A DNA stretch of 64,000 nt from Helichrysum umbraculigerum (GCA_949592205.1 CATIUR010000004.1:81505337-81569336); one strand, 5' to 3'; positions 22,120-34,137 are shown, counted from the first letter of the stretch. The notes: generated by a model not told the origin, from the sequence alone. A program made the numbers and translations.

Positions 22120-23211
22120 ATGCCTCCTCGACGACAAATCACACTTACTGAAGCCGAAGTCGCGGGTATTATTGCCCATAGTGTGGCCCAAGCCCTAGCT
22201 GTCCGAGCAACCACTCCTGGTAGCGAAGATACGGCTAACAATACACCTCCACCCAAAACCTGCACCTACAAGGACTTCCAAAACTGCAAACCCTTGAGCT
22301 TTGCAGGTACTGAAGGAGCGATCGGTCTGATTCGTTGGACCGAGAAAATCGAATCAGTATTCCTCATCTGCAACTGCAAGGAAGAGGATAAAGTTAAGTT
22401 CGCCGCCAGCACCTTTTCTGACACCGCCCTTACCTGGTGGAACACCTATGCGCAGACTGTGAGCGTTGCCGAGGCTTACAAACTACAGTGGGATGAACTG
22501 AAGAATATGCTGAGGGGCGAGTACTGCCCAAGAGATGAGCTGAAACAACTAGAGATTGAATTCTGGAATCACAAGATGCAGGGTGATGACATCACCGGTT
22601 ACACCAACCGATTTCACCAGCTGGCACTTTTGTGCCCATCCATGGTTGATCCCGAGTACAAAAGGATCGAAAAGTACGTTGATGGACTTCTTGAGCGACT
22701 TCAAGACTTAGTTACTTTATCCAAACCAGGAACTATCCAGAGCGCTATCCGTATGGCTCATGAGTTAACGGCCAATTCTGTCCGCCGTGGCTCGACTTCA
22801 ACCCCGTCTGCGAATAACAAACGTAAATGGGAAGTAAGTCCCCACTTATCCAACCCGACTCCTGACAAGAAGCCTGCAACTGTCAACGCCAATGACTCAA
22901 AGGCTTACAAGGGGAGCAAGCCTTACTGCTCCAAATGTAGTCGCCATCATAATGGCTCCTGTCCCTGCACCAAATGCAAGAAATTCGGGCACGTGGCCCA
23001 AGACTGCCGAACCAACCCCACTGGTACTGATACTCCTGCACCCAAAACCTGCTATGAGTGCAACGGTACCGGGCACTTTAGAAAGGATTGCCCAAAACTG
23101 AAACTCCGGACCAACCACACGAGTAGTAGAGCATACGTAATTAATGCTAGGGATGATGACCCAAATCCGAGACTCTGTGATTTGCTTAACCTGGGTACGC
23201 TCATTCTTTGA
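22120..23211 (+). CDS. gag: element B Gag
   Basis: An intact 363-codon frame starting MPPRRQITLTEAEVAG, collinear with the gag of A through the gag domain (GTEGAIGLIRWTEKIESVF, TLTWWNTYAQTV, ITGYTNRFHQLALLCPSMV). It keeps three zinc-binding motifs: CSKCSRHHNGSC, CTKCKKFGHVAQDC and CYECNGTGHFRKDC, all ligands present. Similarity to A stops at AYVINARDDD, just where the protease would begin, and the frame ends after an unrelated short tail. It would make a full Gag capable of forming particles and binding RNA. It looks like the only undamaged retroelement protein in the window. Confidence 0.85.
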   Translation: MPPRRQITLTEAEVAGIIAHSVAQALAVRATTPGSEDTANNTPPPKTCTYKDFQNCKPLSFAGTEGAIGLIRWTEKIESVFLICNCKEEDKVKFAASTFSDTALTWWNTYAQTVSVAEAYKLQWDELKNMLRGEYCPRDELKQLEIEFWNHKMQGDDITGYTNRFHQLALLCPSMVDPEYKRIEKYVDGLLERLQDLVTLSKPGTIQSAIRMAHELTANSVRRGSTSTPSANNKRKWEVSPHLSNPTPDKKPATVNANDSKAYKGSKPYCSKCSRHHNGSCPCTKCKKFGHVAQDCRTNPTGTDTPAPKTCYECNGTGHFRKDCPKLKLRTNHTSSRAYVINARDDDPNPRLCDLLNLGTLIL

Positions 23212-23509
23212 TTTTCCGAGACTGTTTTCCATAAACCTCTCGCTTAATGATTTTTTTTGTAACTGTCTATTATTCTGTGTGTTTTCTTTGATCCTAAGTA
23301 CCCAATAGGATTAGGAAACGACCGACTATACGAATTCCGAACATATAACTTGTATTACACTTGGACTACCAATAACAAACACTTTTCCCAAATATCTCAC
23401 ACTGGTTGAGATCGGGAACTCGTATATTATTCGTTACTTTAAACAAGTCATCCAATAGAACTTCATTTACTAGTAACAATTCTTAAATAGAATAATTATT
23501 TCGTAGGAA
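23212..23509 (+). other. element B spacer between gag and ORF2
   Basis: About 300 bp, T- and A-rich, no frame. It replaces the start of pol. A GGTACG shortly before the gag stop and CGTAGG just before ORF2 could serve as weak splice sites, but this is speculative. Confidence 0.4.
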
Positions 23510-24205
23510 ATGACAGCTCACTCCGTCAACAACCCTACCTTGGATGATGAACTGCTCAGTGAGGAACCAATAATGTTTCCTTACCTCCTCGAACTCGAGT
23601 GTGATACCGAACCTTCTGTTGAATCAGCAACAGCACCTGCCTCTCCTGTTGCTCTAACTGCTGCAAAAGCACCAGTTGATGTAACCTTGACTGCTGAATC
23701 AGTTAGCCACCTCAACCAAACTATTGAATCGCTGCGAAAACAACTAACCGAAGCACGTGAAGACAGAGATGACCTACGATGAATTGCTTTCCAGAATAAC
23801 GTACGTATGCATGAATACGAGTTACGTTTGATAGCTTTAGAAAACCCTACTTCACAATCAACTTCACATGGTACTCCTGCTGAAGAGGATACCGACACTG
23901 ACTGTACGTCACCTCCAGCAAAAAGGGTGAAGATTACTCCCTCCAAATTCACCGGAAACTACTTGGGAAAGAAACCTTTCTGTTCTCAATGCACTCGGCA
24001 TCATGAAGGACCGTGTACCATACCCATCGGTCGATGCAAGTCCTACCCTAAGAGTACTAACTCCCCTAAGACGAAGCTGTGCTTCAACTGCGGGAGCGCT
24101 GGCCATCTCAAGGCCCAATGTCCACTACCTTCAGACAACAAAACTAAGGGTACGTTACTATTATACAACTACCTTACTACGAATACTGTAGGACCTACCG
24201 CGTGA
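23510..24205 (+). pseudogene. element B ORF2, coiled coil plus zinc knuckles, one stop
   Basis: ATG at 23510 opens a frame of about 231 codons with one in-frame TGA (23780-23782). N-terminal part: acidic (DDELLSEEPIMFPYLLELE). Middle: Ala/Pro-rich, then a coiled coil (LNQTIESLRKQLTEAREDRD). C-terminal part: a basic patch (PPAKRVKI) and zinc motifs CSQCTRHHEGPC and CFNCGSAGHLKAQC. The two zinc motifs match the nucleocapsid part of Gag, so the C-terminus looks like a duplicated Gag segment joined to a new coiled-coil module. The N-terminus is not recognised. It might act with Gag in packaging; that is inference. Confidence 0.6.
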
Positions 24206-24297
24206 CTGTAGGCTTCTAGCACATACTGTAGTTACCCAACGAACGTCGGACTACCGACTACTACTTCGAACAAATTTCGGGACGAAATTTTATTAAC

Positions 24298-24307
24298 AAG
24301 GGGAGAA
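24298..24307 (+). promoter_or_regulatory. gypsy B polypurine tract
   Basis: AAGGGGAGAA next to the 3' LTR, preceded by TTTCGGGACGAAATTT. Confidence 0.85.
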
Positions 24308-24426
24308 TGTAACAACCCCAAAATTAGGGCCAATTTAAAATTTCCCTAATTACGTGTTTACTACTTGTATATAATATGAAATAGGATTATATACATTACT
24401 TACTTATTATATATGTATATGGATGG

Positions 24427-24497
<71 letters not shown>

Positions 24498-27294
24498 GCG
24501 TATACGATTCGTTCAAATCGTATAAAACAACCATTGTATAGGCATACGGATGTTGATAAAAACAATTATTAAATAATATTAAATTATTTAATTACTTCAA
24601 CTATTACTTTATATTATGTTTATAATATAACGAAAACGTACGTTTTAACTAAAACGTTACCGAACTCTCCGAAAACTCGACCAACCGACAAAACAAAACA
24701 AAGTTATGTTTTATAACTCAAAAACTAGTATTTTGATAAAATACTTCAATTTAATTATCGGGTAATATTTCGTATTTTAAAACGTATGTTTAATCGCGTA
24801 TAAAATCATTGTTTACGTTTAAACGACCGGGGAAACGAACACCGCACGGAGCACAACCGCGAGGGAACGAAAAATTGGTGAGACCACATCTTGTGGCCCC
24901 ACCAAAACTGGCCCAAGGTGAGGGGGCATTAAGCCCTCACCTCCTTTCTCACTTACACACACAAACACACCACATCCTCAATCATTCTCTCTTCTCTCTC
25001 TCTCAATCGGCTCTCTCACTCTCTCTCTCTAAAACCACCCTCAAAACACCCAAAAACTACCATTAAAACACCTCGGAGGCTAGGCTCGGTTTGGAGAAAA
25101 GTGATCACGAGAACGAGCTCTACAATCCTATCTTTTCGGTTTCTCGATTCGACAATTTTGTAAGTTTTCCGGCGACCCGAAACTTTTCGGATTACTTTTA
25201 TTTTGCTAGATTATTGTTCCCCTAGCATAGTAATGTCCAAATATATAATTTAAACTTGTTTTTGAACACGTTAACGGAAATGTCGGTTTTGGTCATTTTA
25301 AAGAAAACGACACCACAAACCTTAAAAACGACCACCAATAGTTACTATGGACTTATTATAACATACTAAAACTAGTATAAAAGATCTAGACCCAACGGAA
25401 ACCGGAAAATACGTTTTCGGAAACTTAAATTCCGAACAGACCTCTTGTGTCGCATCGGACCAAAATTTCATGCGACACAACACTGTGTCGCATGTTATGT
25501 CGCACGTTATGTCGCAATGTATGCGACACAACGCTTATGTCGCACCATATGTCGTATCATCTACGACACAAAGTTTACCTATCGCTTGATTGCGACACAA
25601 CGACTATGTCGTATCGTTGTGTCGTACCCTTGTATGCGACACAACCATTGTGTCGCATAAAACACCCAACCGAAATCAGTCCATACGACACAGACCTTAT
25701 GTCGCATACGGTCTGCGACACAAGACTTGTGTCGCAGATAACCCAGATCAGAAAACAAAATATATTCTAAGTGTTGGAATCACTTTTCAACTACTAAATC
25801 AAATACGATGCTACTTATACATGAAAATACTATACTTTTGAGAGTATACAGCAACATTTGAATACGTACAAGACTATACTAAACTAACGTGAGATTTCAC
25901 TCACACACGCGTACGAGATTACACTTAAAAATACTTAGGAGATTACACTCCAACGAACTTACACTTGTACATTACACGGGATTACATCCGATACGAACTT
26001 ACAAGTTCACTCACTAGTTACGTGCTGGATTACACGTTAACTGATACGAACATACACTCGAATACTTACGAGGTTTCACTCGTACCCTTTGGGGTTTAAG
26101 CCCATTGGAACTTACGCAAACGATACACGCTGTGATACAAACAAACAGTTATACACGTACGCTTTACAAAGGTACAACTACTATGAATACATAATAATAA
26201 TGGATGGAATTATTATTATACACCGATAACAAACGGACCGTATAACTTTTCTACAAACTACAAACGTACAAACAAACTAATGGACATTAACTAGTTTGGG
26301 AACAACTAGCATGGATACTTTACAAGTATTCCATTTACTTACTAAACCTTATGCGTATTAGGACGCTAAGGGTTGCTAGTTCGGGAATACTACTTGCTTA
26401 CTTACTGCATTGTCTGCCAGACTCAGGTGAGTCTCACAGCCCCTACTTTACTGTTTTATTCTCAGGGGTGAGATGCATTACTGTTTTACATGAACACACA
26501 AAACTTACTTGCTGCCATGATTTACTTACTGTACGAGATTACGGATACGCCAATTGCATGAGTTTTCGACTAATCCAATGAAATCCTCCTTAATCATAGT
26601 TGTTAGTTATGTGATAAGCGCGAGTTTTAGTATATGGATCCATATGGGACTGACAATCCCCGCCCGGGGTAGCACGCACTACCACGAACCGTTCCTGTAG
26701 AAACGGGCATTTCTTACTCGTTCCGTATGAATGTTTTGGATTACATTCATGAGGGGGTACCTATATTTACTGTACGTTAAGCTTCAACTATGGTGACTCA
26801 TGGCAATTGTATCAAACGGTTAGCATAACCTGCAACCACCCACTTATTAAAACTTAAGTAAACGATGAGCATAACCTGTGATCGTTACTTACTGGCTGGC
26901 TATGATTTACAAATACTACATGTGTGTTCAAACTGTTTACTTACTTACAAACCTGTGAGATTCACCAACCTTTTGGTTGACCGTTTTAGTAATGCTTCTC
27001 AGGTACACAGCATCAGTAGGGATGCCCAGCAGGATAAGCTTTCTTAGCTCGAGTCGCATGCATTTACAAGCTTGGAGATTTTATTACATTACTTTTGTAC
27101 TTACTGTTATGTATTAGAATCTCAAGGAATTTACTTGAACTCGAGCTTGTATTTTGAAACTACTTATGTATTAATGTAATAACTTTTCGAACGTCTCATT
27201 TAGAGTCGTTCACTGTATCCTTTGTGCTTGTGATTATTGATTAGTAACACCCAAAACGTCGCTTCCACAAACTGTTAATTTTGGGGGTGTTACA
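24308..27294 (+). repeat. gypsy B 3' LTR
   Basis: 2,987 bp, collinear with 18238-21232. It carries (AT)n 24429-24496 and the TGTGTCGCA array 25445-25737, and lacks ten bases relative to the 5' copy near 26260. Confidence 0.95.
25445..25737. repeat. TGTGTCGCA dyad array, B 3' LTR
   Basis: Second copy of the array at a 6,072-bp offset, nearly identical to 19373-19665. Confidence 0.85.
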
Positions 27295-28113
27295 TCAGGT
27301 GAGTCTTACAGCCCCACTTTTACTGTTTTACATACGGGGTGAGATACATTGCTTACTTTTCTTGAACACAAGTACGAACTATACATTTTACTATACGGGA
27401 TTGCATGAGTTACTTACTTTTCACTGAAGTCTCTCCATCATATATCGTTAGTTATAGACTTAAGCGCGAACACTAGTTAATGGATCCATTAGGGAAATGA
27501 CCCTCCCCGCCCGGGGTAGTAGCGCTACCACGAACCGTTCTGTATAAACGGGCGACTATTATTCGTTACTTATGCTTGCTCAGTTACGAGCATGTCACGG
27601 GAGCAAATTATTACTTACGGGTTAAGCTTCGATTATGAGCCTCATGGCAACGATATAACTTACTTACATTTGCTGGATTGCAAATACTGGATTTACGCCT
27701 GCGGGCACAACTGATGAAATCTTGTGTTCAAAAACTGATATTACTTACAAACCTGTGAGATTCACCAACATTCGTGTTGACCTTTTAGCATGTATTCTCA
27801 GGTACCCAGACGGAGTAGGATTACTCCAGGACATAGCTAGAGTCGCATGATTTCAACTAAATTGCATTAACGGAGATTCTCAGCATTATCTTTTGTACAT
27901 TTCGATTATGTAATAGAATCTCCCGCTACACGCGTGGACTCTAGGGAACTACATTTTGTATACGAAAACATTGAGTTTTCAAACAATTATTTCATATGAA
28001 ATCGATTTACAACGTCTCATTTAGAGGTCGTTTGCTGTATATCTTGTGCTTTGCATATTGATTAGTAACACCCGAGTATGCTTCCGCAAATCATTAAATT
28101 TGGGGGTGTTACA
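27295..28113 (+). repeat. gypsy A 3' LTR, second part
   Basis: Starts with the second TCAGG duplicate (27295-27299) and continues collinearly with 10238-11059 to GGGTGTTACA. It is then followed by CAATG, the A target duplication. Confidence 0.95.
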
Positions 28114-28118
28114 CAATG

Positions 28119-28737
28119 CTACGGCAAAAATAAATCAAATAGAAAACACATTTATTGAATATATTTTATCTTTCATATTTGAATTTACAGGCCAACACGA
28201 CGTACATTATGTTCGATATCATTTGATCTCCAACCGATCGACTAATATTAAAATAAAAACTCTATAGAACTCATGTTAAGAAGAATAAAAAAGAGGATAA
28301 CTAATCAAACATGTCAAGCACACAAATTCCATATGATAATAACTTCTTCATTAGTTTGTTCATAGATATATGAGCCTCTATACTCCGTTTCGACTAGTAT
28401 AAAAGCTCAACTTTTCCCCATTTCTTTTGACGTTATTCATAGACAAAACTTTATCTTCGTTGGAGTTCTTGATGTTAACAAAGTCATCTAAAATATCTAG
28501 AAGAAATAAAGTGTCAATGCTTGAAACTTGAAAGTAGTTTTACCGCGTGAGTTGGATGTTCCATAACTTTGAATTTATAATTGTCTTGTCCACATGTGAG
28601 CCCATTGTAGTAAATTACAACCGCGAATGAGAATAGGATGGAATTTTTCTACAAAGTTTATAAGACAATTTGTGTGTGATAGGCTATATGCTGATAGGTT
28701 ATATAGAGATGAAATAGGTTACAAAGTTTGATTGTAA
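28119..28737. other. intergenic, no gene seen
   Basis: AT-rich host flank between element A and the MULE. No sustained ORF and no repeat structure that I can name. Confidence 0.5.
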
Positions 28738-28746
28738 TTAATTTTA
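28738..28746. repeat. 9-bp TSD of MULE (left)
   Basis: TTAATTTTA, repeated exactly at 32341-32349. Confidence 0.85.
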
Positions 28747-28870
28747 GGCCTTAGTGTCCCGAAATGCTACTAACTTTGACCCAAAATCTATTGTGTGTAA
28801 CATACTTACGGGTAGATGTAAGAATGCAAGTAACCTGTTAAATATGTTTTTTGATGTAGTTTACCTACAA
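28747..28870 (+). repeat. MULE left TIR
   Basis: Inverted counterpart of about 32215-32340; similarity fades after TTTTTGATGTA. Confidence 0.8.
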
Positions 28871-29611
28871 AAGTCCTTGTCATTCCGATAACCATTTTCT
28901 TTGCCTAGTCATCTGTGCACACGTGGATGCCACATGTTCATCTACGCGGATTTATTAATAATTATTTAATTTAAAAGCTTGAAAACTAACAAACAAGACT
29001 GAAATGCCCTTTGTTCTTATTTTTCACATTTTTAATTCATCATTCGGATTATTACATTATTAACTAATTTACTTTTTGATTTTTTATATTATTAGTCTAT
29101 CTGCATAAATCTCAGATTTTGCTGATATCGCGTAAAAAGTAATGTTTTTACTATCGATATCTCCCTCATTTTGGAACAATACTTGGCAAATAAGATCAAA
29201 TATTACATTAATCAATGATATTTTGTCAAGTAGGTTAAGATAAGGAAGCACGAGAAAAATCAAACAAAACGGACGAAAAACGAAGATTATACGCACATTT
29301 GAAGATTCGAAACAACCGAGACAAGATATATCAAGCTAAAATGTTGATCTTAGAGATTTCTACACACCAAAGTCTTCATTTTCGAAAATCGAATCCTATG
29401 CAAAAAGAATAAGTGAGAATGGATGAGAAATGACGATTCTACGAGCAACGAAAGATTCAAAACATTCGGAAAAAATTATCTCAAGTTAAAAGACTTATCT
29501 CAAATATTTCTTTTTATCAAATTCTTCGTTTCTAAAAATCGAATCCAATGCAAAAAAAAAATCATAAAAAACGGACGCGTAACGAAGAAGATACGAAGCA
29601 AAATGATAACC

Positions 29612-29781
29612 AAAAAATACCTGAGCCGGAACCGGTTAACCGCCGGCTGGATCTGGGCAGCCGCCGGCCGGAACCGGCTGAGGTGACCCGGAACCAGTTG
29701 CTTTTTTTTCCGTATGTGTGCCGGTCCGGCCGGATCGGCTCGGAACCGGCTGACCTGGCCCGTAACCGGTTGCTTTTTCGT
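29612..29781. repeat. GC-rich island with two diverged repeats inside MULE
   Basis: Two units about 74 bp apart share GGAACCGGCTGA...CCCG(G/T)AACC(A/G)GTTGCTTTTT. The GC content contrasts sharply with the AT-rich surroundings. Frames through it exist but look accidental. Confidence 0.6.
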
Positions 29782-30214
29782 ACTTGCGCGTAGTGCACTA
29801 AAATGAGCCTATTTTCACTATCATTAGCCAGATTTCAACTATAAATATACCGTTGGATTCGTAATTCAAGAACTCACATTCCTAGACACTCAAAAATTAC
29901 TTCCACTCACTCTAAAAATTTTCTCTCTCTACTCTCTCTCTAGATTAGTTTCAACTAGTATTTAAGCTAGTTAGGATTAGAAAGAAAGTAAGGAACGCAT
30001 TGTAATCTTCAGTGTACGCTCGAAATTGTGATATTTAATTCAAGTCTATTCTTTCTCGCATTTAATCCCGGTTATTTCTATTCCTATCTATTTTAATTAA
30101 AACGTATTCTTTAATTATGCTAGATATAGTTATTGCCAAGATTTGCGAGTAATATACTTGTTGTGTTTGTTTGCGATGTAGTTAGTTAATTATGGGATGA
30201 TAATAAATAATCGT

Positions 30215-30458
30215 AAAGTAATATGACGTCCCTATTCGACTGTTCTTCGATATAGTACTGGAAACACTTTAATGTGGAGTACAAACGTATGGATGTCGAG
30301 GAACGACCGAATGTAGTCATATTACGGACATATATAATATTACAAAGTAATACGATGGCCCCTATTCGACTGTTATGCAGTATAGCGTTGGAAACACTTT
30401 AGGTAAAGTACAAATACTTGGAAGCTGCGTAACGACCAAAGGTAGTTATATTACAGAC
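30215..30458. repeat. diverged tandem duplication inside MULE
   Basis: Units 30215-30328 and 30344-30458 share AAAGTAATA.GA, CCCTATTCGACTGTT, GGAAACACTTTA, AACGACC and ATATTAC in the same order. About 70-75% alike by eye. Confidence 0.7.
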
Positions 30459-32214
30459 TAATATTATAAAATTAGAAACTTAGTTTAATTTAACTTTTCT
30501 AAACAGACTTTTAAACCTCAAATTAATCTATCGCCTTTCCACCATTAAACGTGATTAGAACACCTTTTTAGCGACGTCAATATAAAAGGTAGTTAGTCAT
30601 CTGTGTCAAGATAATTTTTCGAAAGGTATGAAACCATGAAAACCGCAAGACTACATGGGGAATTACCGTAGGGTAATATCAAAGTCATGGTCAAGGTTAG
30701 AAGCAACGAAACCACTTCAAATAAGCTAGGAACATTGTGAATAACTAGGGGATTTATTGGAAAGTATTAAGCAAGGGCTGGTTTAAAATCATAAATGAAC
30801 TTTTATAACATACAAATCTGTTAGGATGACGAGGAACTATTAAGTGATCCAGGTTTGTCTACTACCTTCAGACTCTGTTCTCGTTCATAAGAAAGTAATG
30901 TTAAACTCAAATTAAGATTTTGCTACTATTCTAAATACTTTGTGATGTTAAGAACGGCCAGACTTTATAATTGATCTGCCACTCTATTCATACGCATAGG
31001 AATCCTCGTATTCCGGAAAAGGGCCATTTGTTCTTTATAGGACAAGTGTTGAGAGTTGGGCTTGTCAGTCTGATCAAAATCATCATAACCTAGTTCCTGG
31101 GTGACATGCTAATTAAGAAATTAATTAGTAGGGAATCTAGTGTTTACATCACAAGTATCCAAGAATAATAATTAGCAAATATCTTTCAAAATAGTTTCTC
31201 CAAACATCATCCCGTAACCTAACTAATGAAATCTCAGCAAACACTACCTTTATCTTTTCTGTTTATACTCTTTACTTTATTTCGCTTTTATTTACTTGCT
31301 AAGTTAGAAAATATAAAAACTAAAACTCCCACACTATTTTATAAACCCTTCAGTAGTTTAAAAGTCATCATCTGCCTCGTCTTAGTTTCAATTCAGTCAG
31401 TTTGAAGAACGACTCTAGGTCATACCTACCACTTGTTCGCCCTTAGGATTAACATTGTTAGAGAAACTTAGGCTTCCGCACTTATAAATATAAAATCCAC
31501 TTACCGTCGCCGCTCGACGACACCTCGGAAATGACACGAACCGCCGGGAGGCGCGTCACTTGCCTACCTTAATATACAAAATATTGTCTTTGAAGAATCA
31601 TGTAAAACCTTGATGTTCATCGTGAACCACAACATTCACCAAAAATCAAAACATCTTAAAATAGAAGGAAACCCCAAAAATTCATATTCAAATCTTAGTC
31701 CATTGCATAAGAAAATGAAATTTTAGACCCAAATCTTATAACTTCAAATGTTTCAGAACCACAAATGGAAAAGAATGAATAAAATAAGGTGTCGGGTTTG
31801 GCCACGGAATACGGGATAGGCAATTGGCGGTTGTTGATTAGTCGAACCACTACCACCGCAAACCACCAGATCCGACGGTTTTACAGAGGTGGTGGGTGGT
31901 GAAATGGCGACGGTTTGCTATGGTGGCGGCGGTGATGATTATGTGGTGGCGGTGATGGTGGCAATTCTTTGGTGGCGACGAGTTGTTAATCCGTCTGGTG
32001 GTAGCGATTTTGTGATGGCGGTGCTTTGGTAATCCTACCGATGGTGGTTGTGGTGTCTTAGAGAGAGTGAAAGGATGATAAGGTCTTGAGAAACGAGTAT
32101 AGGTAAAAATATCTACATGTCACAAATAAATACGTGGAAATTGTTTTATATGACTTGGCATGTCACATGTACAAATAATTTGGAACAAAGTCAACGGGTA
32201 ACCGGTTAAGATTC

Positions 32215-32340
32215 AACCGGTTAAAAAGTACATCAAAAATCACTTTTTGAGAGTAAGTTGCATTAATACACCTACCCGTAAGTTGGTTACACACAATTGA
32301 TATTGAGTGTAAGTTAGTAGCATTTCAAGACACTAAGGCC
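32215..32340 (-). repeat. MULE right TIR
   Basis: Reverse complement matches the left TIR from GGCCTTAGTGTC inward. Confidence 0.8.
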
Positions 32341-32349
32341 TTAATTTTA

Positions 32350-34137
32350 TGTGACATGATGAATGGTAAAGATTATGTTCTTTGTTTGTACGAAGTAATA
32401 AATGGTGAAGATTGAATTCATACCACATTTAAATATGTATAACAAATTCATGAATTTTAATAAAACATTAAATTAATTAAAGTCATTGACATTAGTATGT
32501 TACATTGCATGGATGTTACAAAGCAATATTTCAAAACAATTAGCTTACAAAGAATTAATAACGTTAAAAATAATAGATATCATTATTACGTTACAAAGCA
32601 TTTGCGGAATTAATTGAATAAGAGATTATGTGATATTATTAGTATTGAGTAGGGGTAAAAGAGTAAATTGTATTGACCCTTTTTTTAAGATTAAGATTTG
32701 TAGTCCAAATGTTTTATTAAATAGTATAGATAATAATTTTATAAGTGGGTAATCAACTTGAAAGATTGTTCTTATTAAATTTTTATATAAATTGTCATGT
32801 ATCTAATTTTGTATTTCTAAGTAAAATGTTATTCTTTCTATCCTTATATATCGGTAACTAAATAATGTTAAACTATGTCGTGTGCGAGAAATACAATAAC
32901 GAAATTAAATGTAACTTAAAATTCAAGATATAAACTTCATTTTATTAATCCCGATGCTTGTTGTAATCAATCAAATGAGCATTTTATTCCGCAATTGAAG
33001 AAGTAACAGTATGGTTTCAAGTTTATTGTATTCTATTTATTCTTCTTTATTACTGATTATATATGTGCAACTGATTTATATATGAATTATTATGAATTAG
33101 TTATAATATTCTGTATGTTTGAAGTTAATGGATTGAAATAGTTTTTATTAGCAAATAATCCGATGAATCCGATTTTCTTATTAAACTCTCTGTGTAGATT
33201 TAGCGTTAGTATTTACCAAAGACACTTGATGTATTTTTGATGAATTACTGATGTGTTCTTGACGTATTCGGTTGAATCGCTTCGAATAAATATACAATTT
33301 CCAAATTAATTAGATATTACCAAAAAGTTTAATACTTGGAAGTTTTGATGCGAAACACACTTCATCTTAACAAAAATACTTGTTTTTAATTTTGTTTCAA
33401 GTCATATTAGCGTTTAAATACTTTAGTTAATATCTTATCTAATGTTATTGGGAACATCTAAAAGAATTGAATTAGAGGGTTTTGATTAGATTAAAGGATA
33501 AATTAGGTAAGATGTAATTAATTAGGCGGGAGAACGGCACAAATAGACGGATGTTGACGAAAGAACCGTTGGTGTGACAATTGTAAAAAGAAATGATCAT
33601 TCGAATAATTAATAGAGGTAAAAAAGAACTCGAAGTGAAATTTCAAGCAAACGGTAAGGTCCATTTACGTAATTTATATCAATGTTTTAAGAACCGGTTC
33701 AACCGGTTGAATCGGGTAAATAAAATGAAATTGCTAGTTGTAAGATTCGAACTCATGACCTCATTCATGAATAGTGACTGGTTAACCAACTAACCTAACA
33801 TTTAACTTGTTTTATTATTCACTCTAAATATATTTTATTAGATATATCGCATTATTCATGATATATATAACGAGGCAATATTATTATTTGATGATTTACT
33901 TCAATATTTTACGAAAACTATATTTTAAGAGTATAAATATAGTTTGTCTTAAAATGTATAGAAAATGGAAAATGGTATTAGTATGTTTGATAAAAGTTAG
34001 AAACTCATTTGATTTTTCTAAAAGTAGTGACACATTAAGAGTTAATTTATTGATATACAATGCATTATTAAATGTTAAGAAGTAATATAAAATATAATGA
34101 CAACATCCTATCGTTAAGAATGTTTTTACTTGTTGTT
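32350..34137. other. AT-rich intergenic stretch
   Basis: About 1.8 kb without a defendable gene. Around 33690-33800, on the minus strand, GGTCATGAGTTCGAATC preceded by TTAGTTGGTTAACCAG resembles tRNA-type B and A boxes and may be a worn SINE. No poly-A tail or target duplication was found for it. Confidence 0.4.

Larger units (their letters stand above)
18238..27294 (+). mobile_element. Ty3/gypsy element B, non-autonomous, nested in A
   Basis: LTRs of 2,995 bp (18238-21232) and 2,987 bp (24308-27294) flank an internal region of only about 3.1 kb. It has the initiator tRNA-Met PBS, a gag gene about 80% like that of A by eye, and a second ORF, but no protease, RT, RNase H or integrase. Both LTRs start TGTAACAACCCC and end GGGTGTTACA. 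The two LTRs differ by few substitutions plus a short deletion near 26260 and the AT-tract length, so the insertion looks recent. Movement must have used enzymes supplied in trans, plausibly by an A-like relative. Confidence 0.95.
8636..28113 (+). mobile_element. Ty3/gypsy element A (chromovirus-like), split by element B
   Basis: The 5' LTR 8636-11059, PBS, pre-gag ORF, gag-pol and polypurine tract are followed by a 3' LTR in two parts (16610-18237 and 27300-28113). The total is about 10.4 kb without the nested element. The order PR-RT-RH-INT and the C-terminal chromodomain-like segment in pol place it among chromoviruses, probably the Tekay/Del group (inference from the tail WNSRRGPEFTWE...YPHLF). 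CAATG duplications bound it. Pol has two stops and two frameshifts, so it is not autonomous as read. Confidence 0.95.
28747..32340. mobile_element. non-autonomous Mutator-like element (MULE)
   Basis: 3,594 bp bounded by long inverted repeats and a 9-bp duplication. The left end GGCCTTAGTGTCCCGAAATG and the reverse complement of the right end GGCCTTAGTGTCTTGAAATG agree, and similarity continues inward for about 125 bp through TTGTGTGTAAC and TACGGGTAG. A 9-bp duplication with long TIRs is the Mutator signature. No transposase frame is present. The interior is a mosaic: a GC-rich island (29612-29781), a diverged tandem duplication (30215-30458) and a GGTGGC-rich stretch (31855-32055). These could be acquired host fragments. 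Confidence 0.85.

Noticed and set aside
29548..29798. Overlapping Arg/Glu/Pro-rich frames on both strands
   Set aside because: Caused by a GC-rich repeat within the MULE; no start context, no family likeness, and open on both strands as expected from composition.
31855..32055. Gly/Val-rich 44-codon frame starting MATVCYGGGG
   Set aside because: Low-complexity GGTGGC repeat translation without family likeness.
33690..33800. Possible second SINE on the minus strand
   Set aside because: B-box-like and A-box-like words are present, but I found no A tail or target duplication, so I mention it only within the intergenic entry.
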